In this document: positions 8,587 to 17,413 of the stretch, piece after piece
Layout: the number at the start of each line of letters is the position of its first letter
How positions within the stretch are numbered: the stretch's first letter is position 1
Assembly (NCBI GenBank): GCA_019454985.1
Contig: JACFNF010000021.1
Location: 1-40,013, forward strand
DNA: 40,013 nucleotides
Origin: Bacteroidales bacterium
GTDB lineage: Bacteria > Bacteroidota > Bacteroidia > Bacteroidales > F082
Direction of reading: 5' to 3'
Made by a program: the position numbers and the translations under genes
Notes under the pieces: model-generated
What the model saw: only the letters and a program-made list of their open reading frames with translations
Databases searched by the model: none
Told to the model about the DNA's origin: nothing

Positions 8587-8594
8587 CAAAATTA
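8587..8594 (-). promoter_or_regulatory. Putative rpe promoter (-7 TAATTTTG)
   Basis: This is a minus-strand TAnnTTTG match, 21 bases before the chosen rpe start and downstream of the rpoD terminator. No clear -33 partner is seen. Confidence 0.4.
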
Positions 8595-8629
8595 AACAAA
8601 TGAAATGAGCCCGGTACCACAAGGCAAAT

Positions 8630-8656
8630 AAAAAGCCGCTTACAAAGCGGCTTTTT
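8630..8656 (-). terminator. Terminator of rpoD
   Basis: A perfect 11-bp stem (8630-8640 with 8646-8656), GC-rich core AGCCGCT/AGCGGCT, loop of 5 and a T run lies just after the rpoD stop at 8664. Confidence 0.88.
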
Positions 8657-8663
8657 ATTGTGA

Positions 8664-9527
8664 TTAACCTAAATAACTCTTCAGTATCTTACTTCTACTG
8701 GTATGTTTCAACCTTCGGATAGCCTTTTCTTTGATTTGGCGAACCCGTTCGCGGGTAAGATCAAACTTCTCGCCAATTTCTTCTAGGGTCATCGGATGGC
8801 TGCCATTAAGACCAAAATAAAGGCGAATGACATCGGCTTCACGGGAGGTAAGGGTCGAAATGGCACGATCAATCTCCTTGCGTAACGATTCGTATAGAAG
8901 TTCTGTTTCGGGAGTAATGGCTTCTTCGCTCCGAAGCACATCATACATGGTATTGTCTTCGTCCTGAATCAGTGGTGCGTCCATAGAAATATGCCTTCCG
9001 GCATTTTTCATGGATTCTTTGACCTCATTTTCGGTTACTTCCAGAATTTCGGCAATTTCCTCTGCATTGGGTTCACGTTCAAACTCCTGTTCGAGTTTGG
9101 CGTATGCCTTGTTGATTTTGTTGATCGAACCAATTTTGTTGAGTGGTAGTCGCACAATTCGCGATTGTTCGGCCAATGCCTGCAAAATACTTTGGCGGAT
9201 CCACCAAACAGCATAAGAGATAAATTTGAATCCACGGGTCTCGTCAAAACGTTGAGCGGCTTTAATCAGCCCTAAGTTCCCCTCATTGATGAGATCGGGA
9301 AGACTAAGTCCTTGATTTTGATATTGTTTGGAAACTGAAACCACGAATCGCAGATTGGCTTTGGTCAGTTTTTCCAGCGCTGCTCTGTCGCCTTGTTTAA
9401 TTTTCTGGGCCAGTTCAACTTCCTCTTCGGCTGTAATCAGCTCCACTTTCCCGATTTCCTGCAGATATTTATCTAAAGATGCGGTTTCGCGGTTGGTAAC
9501 CTGCTTGGTAATTTTTAGCTGCCTCAT
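8664..9527 (-). CDS. rpoD: Primary RNA polymerase sigma factor, short Bacteroidota type
   Basis: This is the sigma-70 housekeeping factor that directs RNA polymerase to -33/-7 promoters. At 287 aa it lacks the long region 1.1 of E. coli RpoD, as usual in Bacteroidota. Region 1.2 ([18 protein letters not shown]), region 2 ([37 protein letters not shown], then [15 protein letters not shown]), region 3 ([18 protein letters not shown]) and region 4 ([19 protein letters not shown] segment, [28 protein letters not shown] helix-turn-helix) are all intact. It lies 47 bases after pnp with no terminator between, so pnp read-through is probable. The TAnnTTTG promoters seen across this window are those this protein is expected to use. 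Confidence 0.95.
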   Translation of the reverse strand: MRQLKITKQVTNRETASLDKYLQEIGKVELITAEEEVELAQKIKQGDRAALEKLTKANLRFVVSVSKQYQNQGLSLPDLINEGNLGLIKAAQRFDETRGFKFISYAVWWIRQSILQALAEQSRIVRLPLNKIGSINKINKAYAKLEQEFEREPNAEEIAEILEVTENEVKESMKNAGRHISMDAPLIQDEDNTMYDVLRSEEAITPETELLYESLRKEIDRAISTLTSREADVIRLYFGLNGSHPMTLEEIGEKFDLTRERVRQIKEKAIRRLKHTSRSKILKSYLG

Positions 9528-9574
9528 GAAATACTCAAAAAACTTTATTTGGCGTTATACGGCAATAAAATTGA

Positions 9575-11833
9575 TTAGTTACGGTCGTTGTTTGGTCGGG
9601 GATGACGATGTCCTCCGTTTTTGTTCTCCCGGCCATTATCCTGACGACGCTCGTTGCGTTGGCCATTGTTGCGCAGGCCTTCCGGTTTCTGGTTGACAGC
9701 CATTCCTTCTGGCTTTGGGATCAAAACTTTTCGTGAAAGTTTGAGTTTTCCGGTTTTCGGGTCAATTTCAATAAGTTTCACTTTCACTTTGTCACCAACA
9801 CTCAGCACACCATCCATCGTTTCGAGCCGACGCCATTCAATTTCCGAAATATGCAGTAAACCATCTTTACCGGGCAGAATTTCAACAAATGCACCAAAAG
9901 GCTGGATGCTTCTCACCGTACCAAGATATTCTTCTCCTATTTCGGGTACAGCAACAATGGCACGAATACGAGCCTTTGCTGCCTCAATCGAATTTTTGTC
10001 GGGTGATACGATATCTATCACGCCAAAATCGCCCTTCTCTTCAATCACGATAACGGTATTGGTTTCGCGTTGCGTTTCCTGAATAATTTTACCCCCGGGC
10101 CCAATCACTGCACCAATGAACTCTTTCGGAATCGTGATTTGTTCGATACGCGGGACAAATTCCTTATAATCCTCACGGGGTTCGGTAATGGTTTTGGCCA
10201 TTTCTCCCAGAATGTGAAGGCGCCCCTGACGAGCCTGCTCTAAAGCAATCTCCAATACCTCGTAAGTAAGCCCATCTACCTTGATGTCCATCTGACAAGC
10301 TGTAATGCCGTCTTTGGTTCCGGTCACTTTGAAGTCCATATCGCCCAAATGGTCTTCATCGCCCAGGATGTCGGAAAGAACCGCATATTTTTGGTTTTTA
10401 TCGGCCGAGATCAGGCCCATGGCAATACCGGCAACCGGTTTAACAATTTTTACACCGGCATCGAGCAAAGCCAGAGTTCCCCCACAAACCGAAGCCATAG
10501 ATGAAGAACCATTGGATTCCAGAATATCAGATACAACCCGAATCGTATAAGGGTTTTGTTCACCCGTAGGGATCATTGGCTTGAGGGCACGTTCGGCTAG
10601 GTTTCCATGGCCGATTTCGCGTCGTCCTACACCTCTGTTTGGTTTAGCTTCGCCTGTGGAGAAGCTGGGAAAATTGTAGTGCAGAAAGAAGTTTGAGGTT
10701 CCGGTCACCACAGCCCCGTCAATAGTTTGTTCATCCATTTTACTGCCGAGGGTCACTGTAACCAACGACTGTGTCTCGCCACGGGTGAAGATGGCCGAGC
10801 CATGTGCCGAAGGGAGATAATCCACTTCACACCATATTGGTCTGATTTCGTTTAGCTTGCGGCCGTCTAAGCGAACCTTCTCCTGAAGTATGGCATCACG
10901 AACCGCTTTTTTCTCTACATCGTGGAAATAACGTTTGACAAGCGGAGTTTTTTCTTCGAGTTCTTCTTCAGGTATTGTTGTTAAAAAACTGTCTTCTATT
11001 GCTTTAAATGCATCAGCGCGTTCATGCTTGTTTGGGTTTCCTTTCAGCGCAAGTTCATAGCAGCTTTGGTAGGCAAAATCATGGACTGCCTGTTTGAGTT
11101 CGTCATCGTTCCTCTCGTGGCAATACTCACGTTTTGGGTTTGCTTTTTCAACCCGTGCAGCAAGGTCAAGTTGAGCCTGGCACTGAACTTTTATGGCATC
11201 GTGCGCCGTTTTTAATGCCTGAAGCATAACGGCTTCCGACACTTCTTTGGCTTCGCCTTCCACCATCATGATATTTTCCATGGTAGCAGCTACCATCAGA
11301 TCGAGGTCGGCATCAGCCAACGCTTCGAATCCAGGGTTAATCACAAACTCCCCGTTGATGCGTGCAACTCGCACTTCGGAAATAGGGCCGTGAAAAGGAA
11401 TATCGGAAACAGCAAGGGCAGCCGAAGCAGCCAGAGCAGCAAAAGCGTCAGGCGGGACGGTAACATCACCCGAGATGAGATTGATGAGTACCTGGGTCTC
11501 TGCATGATAGTCGTCAGGGAAAAGCGGGCGTAAGGCCCGGTCAACCAACCTCGCAATCAGCACTTCGTAGTCCGAAGGGCGTGCCTCGCGCTTGAAAAAT
11601 CCACCCGGAAATTTTCCGGTTGCAGCATATTTTTCTTTATAGTCAACAGAAAGAGGCATGAAATCCACGTCTTCCTTGGCTTCTTTTGCCGATACAACAG
11701 TAGCAAGCAACATGGTTTTTCCAACCGTTACCACAACTGCGCCGTCAGCTTGTTTGGCTAATTTGCCGGTCTCAATAGTTACGAGCCGGCCATCGGGCAG
11801 CTCAAATGATTGTTTAATGCCTTGTGGGGTCAT
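9575..11833 (-). CDS. pnp: Polynucleotide phosphorylase
   Basis: PNPase is a 3'-5' phosphorolytic exoribonuclease in RNA turnover that forms a trimeric ring. The 752-aa protein has two RNase PH domains (first: [27 protein letters not shown] and [16 protein letters not shown]; second: [39 protein letters not shown] and [16 protein letters not shown]). These are followed by a KH domain ([21 protein letters not shown]), an S1 domain ([32 protein letters not shown]) and a disordered Asn/Arg/Gly-rich tail of ~40 residues. It follows rpsO in the conserved order. A terminator lies between rpsO and pnp, so pnp probably has its own weak promoter in 11834-11875. Confidence 0.97.
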   Translation of the reverse strand: MTPQGIKQSFELPDGRLVTIETGKLAKQADGAVVVTVGKTMLLATVVSAKEAKEDVDFMPLSVDYKEKYAATGKFPGGFFKREARPSDYEVLIARLVDRALRPLFPDDYHAETQVLINLISGDVTVPPDAFAALAASAALAVSDIPFHGPISEVRVARINGEFVINPGFEALADADLDLMVAATMENIMMVEGEAKEVSEAVMLQALKTAHDAIKVQCQAQLDLAARVEKANPKREYCHERNDDELKQAVHDFAYQSCYELALKGNPNKHERADAFKAIEDSFLTTIPEEELEEKTPLVKRYFHDVEKKAVRDAILQEKVRLDGRKLNEIRPIWCEVDYLPSAHGSAIFTRGETQSLVTVTLGSKMDEQTIDGAVVTGTSNFFLHYNFPSFSTGEAKPNRGVGRREIGHGNLAERALKPMIPTGEQNPYTIRVVSDILESNGSSSMASVCGGTLALLDAGVKIVKPVAGIAMGLISADKNQKYAVLSDILGDEDHLGDMDFKVTGTKDGITACQMDIKVDGLTYEVLEIALEQARQGRLHILGEMAKTITEPREDYKEFVPRIEQITIPKEFIGAVIGPGGKIIQETQRETNTVIVIEEKGDFGVIDIVSPDKNSIEAAKARIRAIVAVPEIGEEYLGTVRSIQPFGAFVEILPGKDGLLHISEIEWRRLETMDGVLSVGDKVKVKLIEIDPKTGKLKLSRKVLIPKPEGMAVNQKPEGLRNNGQRNERRQDNGRENKNGGHRHPRPNNDRN

Positions 11834-11873
11834 AGTTTAGATTTGTAAAAGATAAAGCAGCCTCAGAAAATGC

Positions 11874-11900
11874 AAAAAGGCAATCGTTGCAATTGCCTTT
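11874..11900 (-). terminator. Terminator between rpsO and pnp
   Basis: A 9-bp stem (AAAGGCAAT at 11876-11884 with ATTGCCTTT at 11892-11900) has a 7-base loop and a T run on the minus strand. It lies 30 bases after the rpsO stop and 41 bases before the pnp start. Confidence 0.7.
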
Positions 11901-11929
11901 CCGTTGACTCCCGGGGGTCGCGGTTTTTT

Positions 11930-12199
11930 TTATTTACGGATACCCAGTTTTTTGATAATCTCGCGATACCGTTCAATGTCTTTCGATTTCAGATAATCGA
12001 GCAATTTCCTTCTTTTACCAACTAAACGTACCAGCGCCCTCATTGTGGCCATGTCTTTCTTATTCGTCTTGAGATGCTCTGTCAGGTGCTTGATCCTGAA
12101 GGTAAAGAGGGCAATCTGACCTTCTGCCGAACCCGTGTTCGTGGCCGACTGTCCATATTCTGCGAAAATTTCCGACTTCGTTTTCGTGTCTAGATACAT
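11930..12199 (-). CDS. rpsO: 30S ribosomal protein S15
   Basis: S15 is a primary 16S rRNA binding protein of the small subunit. The 89-aa sequence has the four-helix pattern and the hallmark TGSAEGQIALFTFRIKHLTEHLKTNKKD, then the RRKLLDYLKSKDIERY segment and the end IIKKLGIRK. The length is exact for the family. Its short leader (about 25 nt) follows a strong promoter at 12228-12260. pnp follows, as in most bacteria. Confidence 0.97.
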   Translation of the reverse strand: MYLDTKTKSEIFAEYGQSATNTGSAEGQIALFTFRIKHLTEHLKTNKKDMATMRALVRLVGKRRKLLDYLKSKDIERYREIIKKLGIRK

Positions 12200-12227
12200 A
12201 TTCTTCTTCGTTTCGATTTTGAGGCTG

Positions 12228-12260
12228 CAAAATTACATATAATTCCTGAATAAATACAAA
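12228..12260 (-). promoter_or_regulatory. Promoter of rpsO
   Basis: On the minus strand, TTTG (12257-12260), 21 bases and TAATTTTG (12228-12235) fit the consensus. A second possible -7 (TATTTTTG at 12299-12306) lies further upstream. Confidence 0.6.
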
Positions 12261-12485
12261 GGTTGTCCATCTTTTTTTATTTCAGTGATTTCTGGATGCA
12301 AAAATACGAAAAAGCTCAAAATAACTTTCATTCATGAATTTCAAAATTCAGCGCCCAAAATGAATCAAAAGAAGCTCCCTTTTGTGATTAAAATTTTTCT
12401 ATAAGGGTAAAGAACACCGGATAGTTTTTGCAATACCCAAAATGGCAGCGATTTCAATTAGTTTTTTTGAAGCTATCTTTTTTAT

Positions 12486-12493
12486 TATTTTTG
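12486..12493 (+). promoter_or_regulatory. Putative promoter of the xdh operon (-7 TATTTTTG)
   Basis: This is an exact TAnnTTTG match 54 bases before the first gene. A TTTG at 12466-12469 is upstream, but the spacer of 16 is shorter than the usual 19-21. Confidence 0.4.
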
Positions 12494-12547
12494 TTGTAAG
12501 CGAAGGCCTCTCTTTGCTTGGTTTTAAACCTCCAAACTACTGAAATT

Positions 12548-13147
12548 ATGAAAACAAATTACACCTCAAACCTTTTTCAACTGTTCTTCCTTTTAGTGAT
12601 TGGTTGCCTATGGGGTCTGGCCGAATTTTCGGCTGGCACCTTTATCAAAAATATGTATCCGGGTAATATAACCGGCTCGCTTCTGATCGGGTTCAGTTTT
12701 TTCTTTCTTTCTGCGGCTTATTTTTTTAACAGGAAGAATAGTTCAATCTTTTTCGTTCTTGGCCTCAGTATTTTATTTAAAATTCTGGCTACCTTCATCT
12801 CAGGCAAACCATTAACTGATCCTCTTTTTATCAATCCGGTACTATCGTTTTTGCTTGCAACGACTCTTTTTCTCGGCTATGTCAAGTTCGGGACTGAGAA
12901 TAGCCCGGACCTCAAATTATCTTCCTCCTTCGCTGGAGCTGCACTCGCTACACTTACTGCATTCATTTTTCCTTTGTTAAGTATGGCATGTAGTTTACCC
13001 CAGTGTTATCGTCCCGGCACAAATATCCCACTCTCGATAGCCTATTTGCATCTTTCGGCCATCGCCGGCTTCATCTCATTTCCTGCAGGAATCCTGATGA
13101 GTACAGGCTTCAAAAGCCTTGCTATAAAGCTGGTTTCCAGGCATTGA
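12548..13147 (+). CDS. Integral membrane protein of unknown function, first gene of xdh operon
   Basis: This 199-aa, very hydrophobic protein has about six membrane segments and no recognisable catalytic motif. The first segment includes IGCLWGLAEFSAG, followed by LLIGFSFFFLSAAYFF, SSIFFVLGLSILFKILATFI, NPVLSFLLATTLFLGYV, SFAGAALATLTAFIF and LSAIAGFISFPAGILM. A soluble loop with two cysteines (MACSLPQCYRPG) lies before the last segment. The size and segment count are like a small transporter subunit (for instance an ECF S component), but I do not recognise a family. The ATG at 12548 is chosen because the first membrane segment follows it closely. xdhA begins 44 bases downstream on the same strand, so a role linked to purine or cofactor transport is possible but is inference. 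Confidence 0.7.
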   Translation: MKTNYTSNLFQLFFLLVIGCLWGLAEFSAGTFIKNMYPGNITGSLLIGFSFFFLSAAYFFNRKNSSIFFVLGLSILFKILATFISGKPLTDPLFINPVLSFLLATTLFLGYVKFGTENSPDLKLSSSFAGAALATLTAFIFPLLSMACSLPQCYRPGTNIPLSIAYLHLSAIAGFISFPAGILMSTGFKSLAIKLVSRH

Positions 13148-13191
13148 AGTCATCGCCCGGTTCCATTCTAACTCATTTCAATTTCAGGCAA

Positions 13192-14619
13192 ATGAAAATT
13201 CATACAATTGTAAACAGCACGCCTCTTTCACTTATTTTGCCTTCGGGGATGACAACGCTTGATTTCATCCGTGACACTCTGGGATTAAAGGGAACAAAAG
13301 AGGGTTGTCGCGAAGGAGATTGCGGCACATGTATGGTTCTTGTCGGGAATCCTGAAAATGGTCAGCTTCGTTACCGTATCATGAACTCCTGCCTGCTTCC
13401 GGTGGCCGATATTGATCAATCCCACCTTGTTACCATTGAGGGATTAAACATGGAAGGTTTAAGTGCAATTCAGAGATTGTTTGTTTCGGAAGGAGCCGCT
13501 CAGTGTGGTTTTTGCACTCCGGGTTTCATTGTTTCAGTTACAGGATACTTACTTTCGTGTCAAAAGCCACATTACAGCGAGGCTCTTGCTTTTCTTTCGG
13601 GCAACATCTGTCGCTGTACCGGCTACAAAGCAATTGAACGGGCATTGGAAAAAATGTTGAACCAATTGGATATCCCCGAAAGCGGATGGGGTCAGTTCAA
13701 CCAAAGGATAGGCTGGTTAATTCAAAATCAAATACTGCCAGAATACTTCCTCCACATCCCCACTCGTTTGGCTGAACTACCAACGGTGCAAAAAACACAA
13801 AAAGCCGAATATTATTCTTTGTATAGTGTAGCCGGTGGCACCGATTTATATGTGCAAAGAGGTGAAGATTTGGAAGAAAAGGAAATTGACCGTGTTACAG
13901 GGAATGATATGAAGGGGATTACTGAATTGGATGATGGCAGATGCTCCATCGGCGCTGCGACTACGATAAGCGAGCTTACTGAAAGTGAAGTTATCGGGAG
14001 ATTCATCCCACATTTTGCGGATTATGCCGGATTAATTGCCTGTACTTCAATCCGCAACAGGGCCACTATTGCCGGCAATATTGTTAACGCATCGCCGATT
14101 GGCGACATGAGCATCATTTTGCTGGCAATGAATGCCTCCTTACTCATCGAGGACAACGAAGGTCAACGCGAAACAGGACTCCTGCATTTTTTTAAAGGGT
14201 ATAAACAGTTCGATTTGTCGGATGGCGAGCGTATAAAGGCTATCATCCTTCCTTCAGGTAATTGCGATTGGTTTTTTAATTTTGAAAAAGTATCGAAACG
14301 CACCCATCTTGATATAGCCAGCGTAAACAGTGCTATACATATTAAGGTCGTGGGAAATTTTATTGTCGAGGTCTTTGTGTCAGTCGGCGGTGTTGCACCC
14401 ATTCCACTAATGCTTCATGCCACGAATCGCTATTTAAAAGGCCGGGAGTTGACACCCGAATTGGTTGATGGCGCCATATCAACCGCGCTTTCCGAAATTA
14501 GTCCTATTTCCGATGCGCGCGGCTCAACCGAATATAAGAGGCTGTTGTTGAAACAGTTGATCCGAGTACACTTTGAGCGGCTTTCAGAATTTTTAACCCA
14601 AAAAATTGCCATCAGATGA
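13192..14619 (+). CDS. xdhA: Xanthine dehydrogenase small subunit, 2Fe-2S and FAD domains
   Basis: This is the electron-transfer subunit of a molybdenum hydroxylase, passing electrons from the Mo centre through two [2Fe-2S] clusters to FAD and NAD+. The 475-aa protein has a plant-type ferredoxin domain (Cys39, Cys44, Cys47, Cys67 in GCREGDCGTCMV...NSCL) and the helical second-cluster domain (Cys105, Cys108, Cys140, Cys142 in QCGFCTPGFIVS and NICRCTGYKAIE). A FAD domain starts near residue 200 (VAGGTDLYVQ; TIAGNIVNASPIGD), followed by the CO-dehydrogenase flavoprotein C-terminal fold. The FeS and FAD parts are fused as in Rhodobacter XdhA. The ATG at 13192 is chosen because the ferredoxin fold starts there. 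The stop overlaps the xdhB start (ATGA). Confidence 0.93.
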   Translation: MKIHTIVNSTPLSLILPSGMTTLDFIRDTLGLKGTKEGCREGDCGTCMVLVGNPENGQLRYRIMNSCLLPVADIDQSHLVTIEGLNMEGLSAIQRLFVSEGAAQCGFCTPGFIVSVTGYLLSCQKPHYSEALAFLSGNICRCTGYKAIERALEKMLNQLDIPESGWGQFNQRIGWLIQNQILPEYFLHIPTRLAELPTVQKTQKAEYYSLYSVAGGTDLYVQRGEDLEEKEIDRVTGNDMKGITELDDGRCSIGAATTISELTESEVIGRFIPHFADYAGLIACTSIRNRATIAGNIVNASPIGDMSIILLAMNASLLIEDNEGQRETGLLHFFKGYKQFDLSDGERIKAIILPSGNCDWFFNFEKVSKRTHLDIASVNSAIHIKVVGNFIVEVFVSVGGVAPIPLMLHATNRYLKGRELTPELVDGAISTALSEISPISDARGSTEYKRLLLKQLIRVHFERLSEFLTQKIAIR

Positions 14620-16892
14620 ACAACAAAGACACAGGGCTTCACGTTCAGGGCCAATCGGTTTTTACTGGCGACCTCAACCTTCCCGAGCACAGCCTTTTTG
14701 CAGCTGTTTTTACTGCGCCTTATGCTCACGGCAAGATTACGCAAATTGATTATCGTGATGCCGAAAAGATGGATGGCGTCGTGCGGGTACTCACGGCAAG
14801 AGATATCCCGGGAATCAACCAGATCGGGAACGTCGTTGCCGATGAGCCATTGCTTGCCGAAGAAGAATTTACCTATATCGGACAGCCTATTGCTCTCGTG
14901 TTGGCCGAAAGCCATAAGATTGCACAAAAGGCACTTGCCCAAATCCAAATAAGTTACGAAAAACTGCCCGTCATCACCGACCCGCGTGAAGCATACCAAA
15001 AGGGCAATATCATCGGAGAAGAGCGAGTTTTCTCGTGTGGCGACATTCTGGCCCAAAATGAATGTGCGTTTCTTTTTGAAGGCCGCGTTGATTCGGGCGC
15101 TCAGGAACATCTCTACCTCGAAACACAGGTAGCCATAGCCATCCCTGTTGAGAAAGGCAAGATTAAAATTGTTTGTTCAAGCCAATCACCAACGGCTGTC
15201 CAACACGCAGTGGCAGTAGTCCTCGGCCTGTCAGAAAATTGTGTTGAATCGGAAGTGCTTCGGTTAGGCGGTGGGTTCGGTGGAAAAGAAAGCCAGGCAA
15301 GCACATGGGCAGCATTGGCAGCTTTAGGTGCTTTTCGAACAAACCGTGCAGTTAAACTGACCCTTCCACGAAAAACCGATTTAATCGTTACAGGTAAGCG
15401 CCACCCCTACTCGTCCGATTTCAGAATCGGGCTTGACAAAAACTTGAAAATCATCTATTTTGAGGTGATGTATTATCAGAATGCAGGCGCATACACCGAT
15501 CTGTCAGGCTCAGTTCTGGAGCGTACGTTATTTCATGCAACCAACAGTTATTTTATTCCAAATGTGAAGGTAAAGGCTGTGTCGTGTCGTACAAATCTTG
15601 CACCCAATACAGCCTTCAGGGGTTTTGGCGGGCCACAGGCCATGTTCGTTATCGAAAGTGCCATTTACGAGGCTGCACGACAACTCCAGGCCCCCGCCTA
15701 TCGCATTCAGCAGGCGAACATCATTGCTGCCGGCCAAAGATTCCCCTACGGAATGAAAATGCAGGAAAACAATGCCAAAGCCTGCTTTGATGAAACCCTC
15801 AGGAAATACGACTTTGAAAAAAAGTTGCAAGAAGCCAAAGGGTTTAATGCGCAAAACAAGTTTCTTAAAAAGGGAATCTCGGTCATGCCGGTATGTTTTG
15901 GGATCTCCTTCACTACCACTTTCCTTAACCAGGCCTCCTCTTTAGTTCATATTTATACTGACGGAAGTATCGGAATCAGCACGGGTGCAGTAGAAATGGG
16001 TCAAGGCGTGAACGAAAAGATTCGAAAAATTGCCGCACTTACACTTGGCGTTTCCGTGGACAGAATTCGCACAGAAACGACCAATACAACCCGCATTGCC
16101 AATATTTCGCCCACAGCGGCCAGTACCGGAACCGATCTGAACGGAAATGCAACTTTGCTCGCCTGTCAGGAAATAAAAAATCGGCTGCTTTGCTTTCTGC
16201 CCACATTTACCGGTCAGGGAAGTGAAAGCGATTATGCGATAGTTGAGGAACAAGTACTGTATCAAAAACAAGCAATTGGTCTCGACTGGAATCAACTGGT
16301 AATTAATGCTTACCTATCTCGGATTAGTTTATCATCCCATGCATTTTATGCCACACCAGGTATCTCTTTCGATCTGAAAAGTGAAAAGGGGAGCCCTTTT
16401 GCATATCATGTTTGCGGCACAGCCATCATCCAGGTCACCGCAGATTGCCAAAAAGGCACCTATGTCATTGACAGCGTGGAAGTGATACACGATACCGGTG
16501 CAAGCATTGACCCTACGATAGATATGGGGCAAATGGAAGGCGGGATTGTGCAGGGGATTGGATGGATAACTATGGAAGAAGTTCTCCATTCAAAAGACGG
16601 CAGGTTGATAACCAACACATTAAGCACCTACAAAATACCTGATATTCTCTTTTCTCCTAAAAAGATCAGCGTTCATTTTCTGGAAGCTTTTGATCCGTCG
16701 AAGGGCGTTTTGGGAGCTAAAGCCACGGGCGAGCCACCTTTGATGTATGGCATAGGAGTCTATTTTGCATTGTTAAACGCTGCAAGAGCTTTCCGGCCTG
16801 AGCTCATTGTTCCTTATTCAGCCCCCATGACCCATGAAAAATTCCTGATGATGCTTTACGATAACCCAAGCTGCGTAAGTAATGTCGGCTAA
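14616..16892 (+). CDS. xdhB: Xanthine dehydrogenase large subunit, molybdopterin-binding
   Basis: This is the catalytic subunit carrying the molybdenum cofactor, hydroxylating hypoxanthine/xanthine-type substrates. The 758-aa protein shows GAQEHLYLETQ (Gln163), RLGGGFGGKE (Glu225), NTAFRGFGGPQ (Arg335), MGQGVNEKI (Mo-cofactor loop) and KATGEPPLMYG with the base Glu706. Glu225 and Arg335 correspond to the two purine-orienting residues of bovine xanthine oxidase (Glu802, Arg880). This supports a purine substrate rather than an aldehyde or CO. It overlaps xdhA by 4 bases and the next gene by 11 bases, so the three are translated from one message. The precise substrate remains inferred. Confidence 0.93.
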   Translation: MNNKDTGLHVQGQSVFTGDLNLPEHSLFAAVFTAPYAHGKITQIDYRDAEKMDGVVRVLTARDIPGINQIGNVVADEPLLAEEEFTYIGQPIALVLAESHKIAQKALAQIQISYEKLPVITDPREAYQKGNIIGEERVFSCGDILAQNECAFLFEGRVDSGAQEHLYLETQVAIAIPVEKGKIKIVCSSQSPTAVQHAVAVVLGLSENCVESEVLRLGGGFGGKESQASTWAALAALGAFRTNRAVKLTLPRKTDLIVTGKRHPYSSDFRIGLDKNLKIIYFEVMYYQNAGAYTDLSGSVLERTLFHATNSYFIPNVKVKAVSCRTNLAPNTAFRGFGGPQAMFVIESAIYEAARQLQAPAYRIQQANIIAAGQRFPYGMKMQENNAKACFDETLRKYDFEKKLQEAKGFNAQNKFLKKGISVMPVCFGISFTTTFLNQASSLVHIYTDGSIGISTGAVEMGQGVNEKIRKIAALTLGVSVDRIRTETTNTTRIANISPTAASTGTDLNGNATLLACQEIKNRLLCFLPTFTGQGSESDYAIVEEQVLYQKQAIGLDWNQLVINAYLSRISLSSHAFYATPGISFDLKSEKGSPFAYHVCGTAIIQVTADCQKGTYVIDSVEVIHDTGASIDPTIDMGQMEGGIVQGIGWITMEEVLHSKDGRLITNTLSTYKIPDILFSPKKISVHFLEAFDPSKGVLGAKATGEPPLMYGIGVYFALLNAARAFRPELIVPYSAPMTHEKFLMMLYDNPSCVSNVG

Positions 16893-17400
16893 AATTTTTA
16901 CAATCTTAAAAACCAATTACACCACGAAAGGCGTCCTCAACGGAATGTTGATTTATACGTTTGGCGATACCATTGCTTCGTTGATGTTACAACAGTTCTG
17001 CATAAGCCGTGTGATCGGCATCAGCCTGGTAGGCGGCTTTGTGTATTCACTGGAAATTCCGGCTTATTTTCGGTGGATTGACTCCAAAACCAAAGCTAAA
17101 GCATCCACAAGGTTTTCGGGCCCACTCCTTAGGACTGCTCTGGCTCTTGCCTATTTTAACCCTCTCTGGATAGCACGCCATTTGGCTTTCATCGCTATTT
17201 TTTCAGGCCAGTTTAATGCTATCCGTCTTTCGCTTCTTGGCATAGCCGGTAAGTCGTTTTTGGCAAATATACCTCTTTCGGTTTTAGCCAATTTTTTAAT
17301 TCAAAATACCTTGCCTTACAAATACCGCTTTACCGGGAGCGCTGTTTTTTCGTCCCTAATGGCCGTGTATTATGCGTTAAGTGCAGTATGGTTTCGATAA
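16882..17400 (+). CDS. Mpv17/PMP22-family-like membrane protein in the xdh operon
   Basis: This 172-aa protein has about four membrane segments. Its pattern resembles the mainly eukaryotic Mpv17/PMP22 family (peroxisomal and mitochondrial inner-membrane proteins). Early on, GDTIASLMLQQF is followed by a Gly-rich segment SLVGGFVYSLEIPAYFRWID, corresponding to the family's GD-I-Q and G...GP...WY..LD. The C-terminal part PLSVLANFLIQNTLPYKYR then Y-Y-LS corresponds to the family's Q-NF-P-YR...WN-YLS signature. The size agrees with the family. It overlaps xdhB by 11 bases and lies 13 bases before xdhC. A channel or transport role beside purine oxidation is inference. It could alternatively be a distinct bacterial family with convergent pattern. 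Confidence 0.65.
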   Translation: MSAKIFTILKTNYTTKGVLNGMLIYTFGDTIASLMLQQFCISRVIGISLVGGFVYSLEIPAYFRWIDSKTKAKASTRFSGPLLRTALALAYFNPLWIARHLAFIAIFSGQFNAIRLSLLGIAGKSFLANIPLSVLANFLIQNTLPYKYRFTGSAVFSSLMAVYYALSAVWFR

Positions 17401-17413
17401 AACCAAAAACACG

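Larger units (their letters stand above)
12200..12547. other. Divergent intergenic region between rpsO and the xdh operon
   Basis: No gene is supported in these 348 bases. The left part holds the rpsO promoter, and the right part holds a likely xdh-operon promoter (12486-12493). In the middle is a 7-bp inverted repeat with a 2-base centre (TGAATTT at 12335-12341, AAATTCA at 12344-12350), which could be an operator or chance in AT-rich DNA. Confidence 0.5.

Noticed and set aside
14430..15110. 226-codon open frame opposite xdhA/xdhB
   Set aside because: It lies fully antisense to two genes with clear catalytic motifs. The translation has no recognisable domain and reads like a codon-bias shadow.
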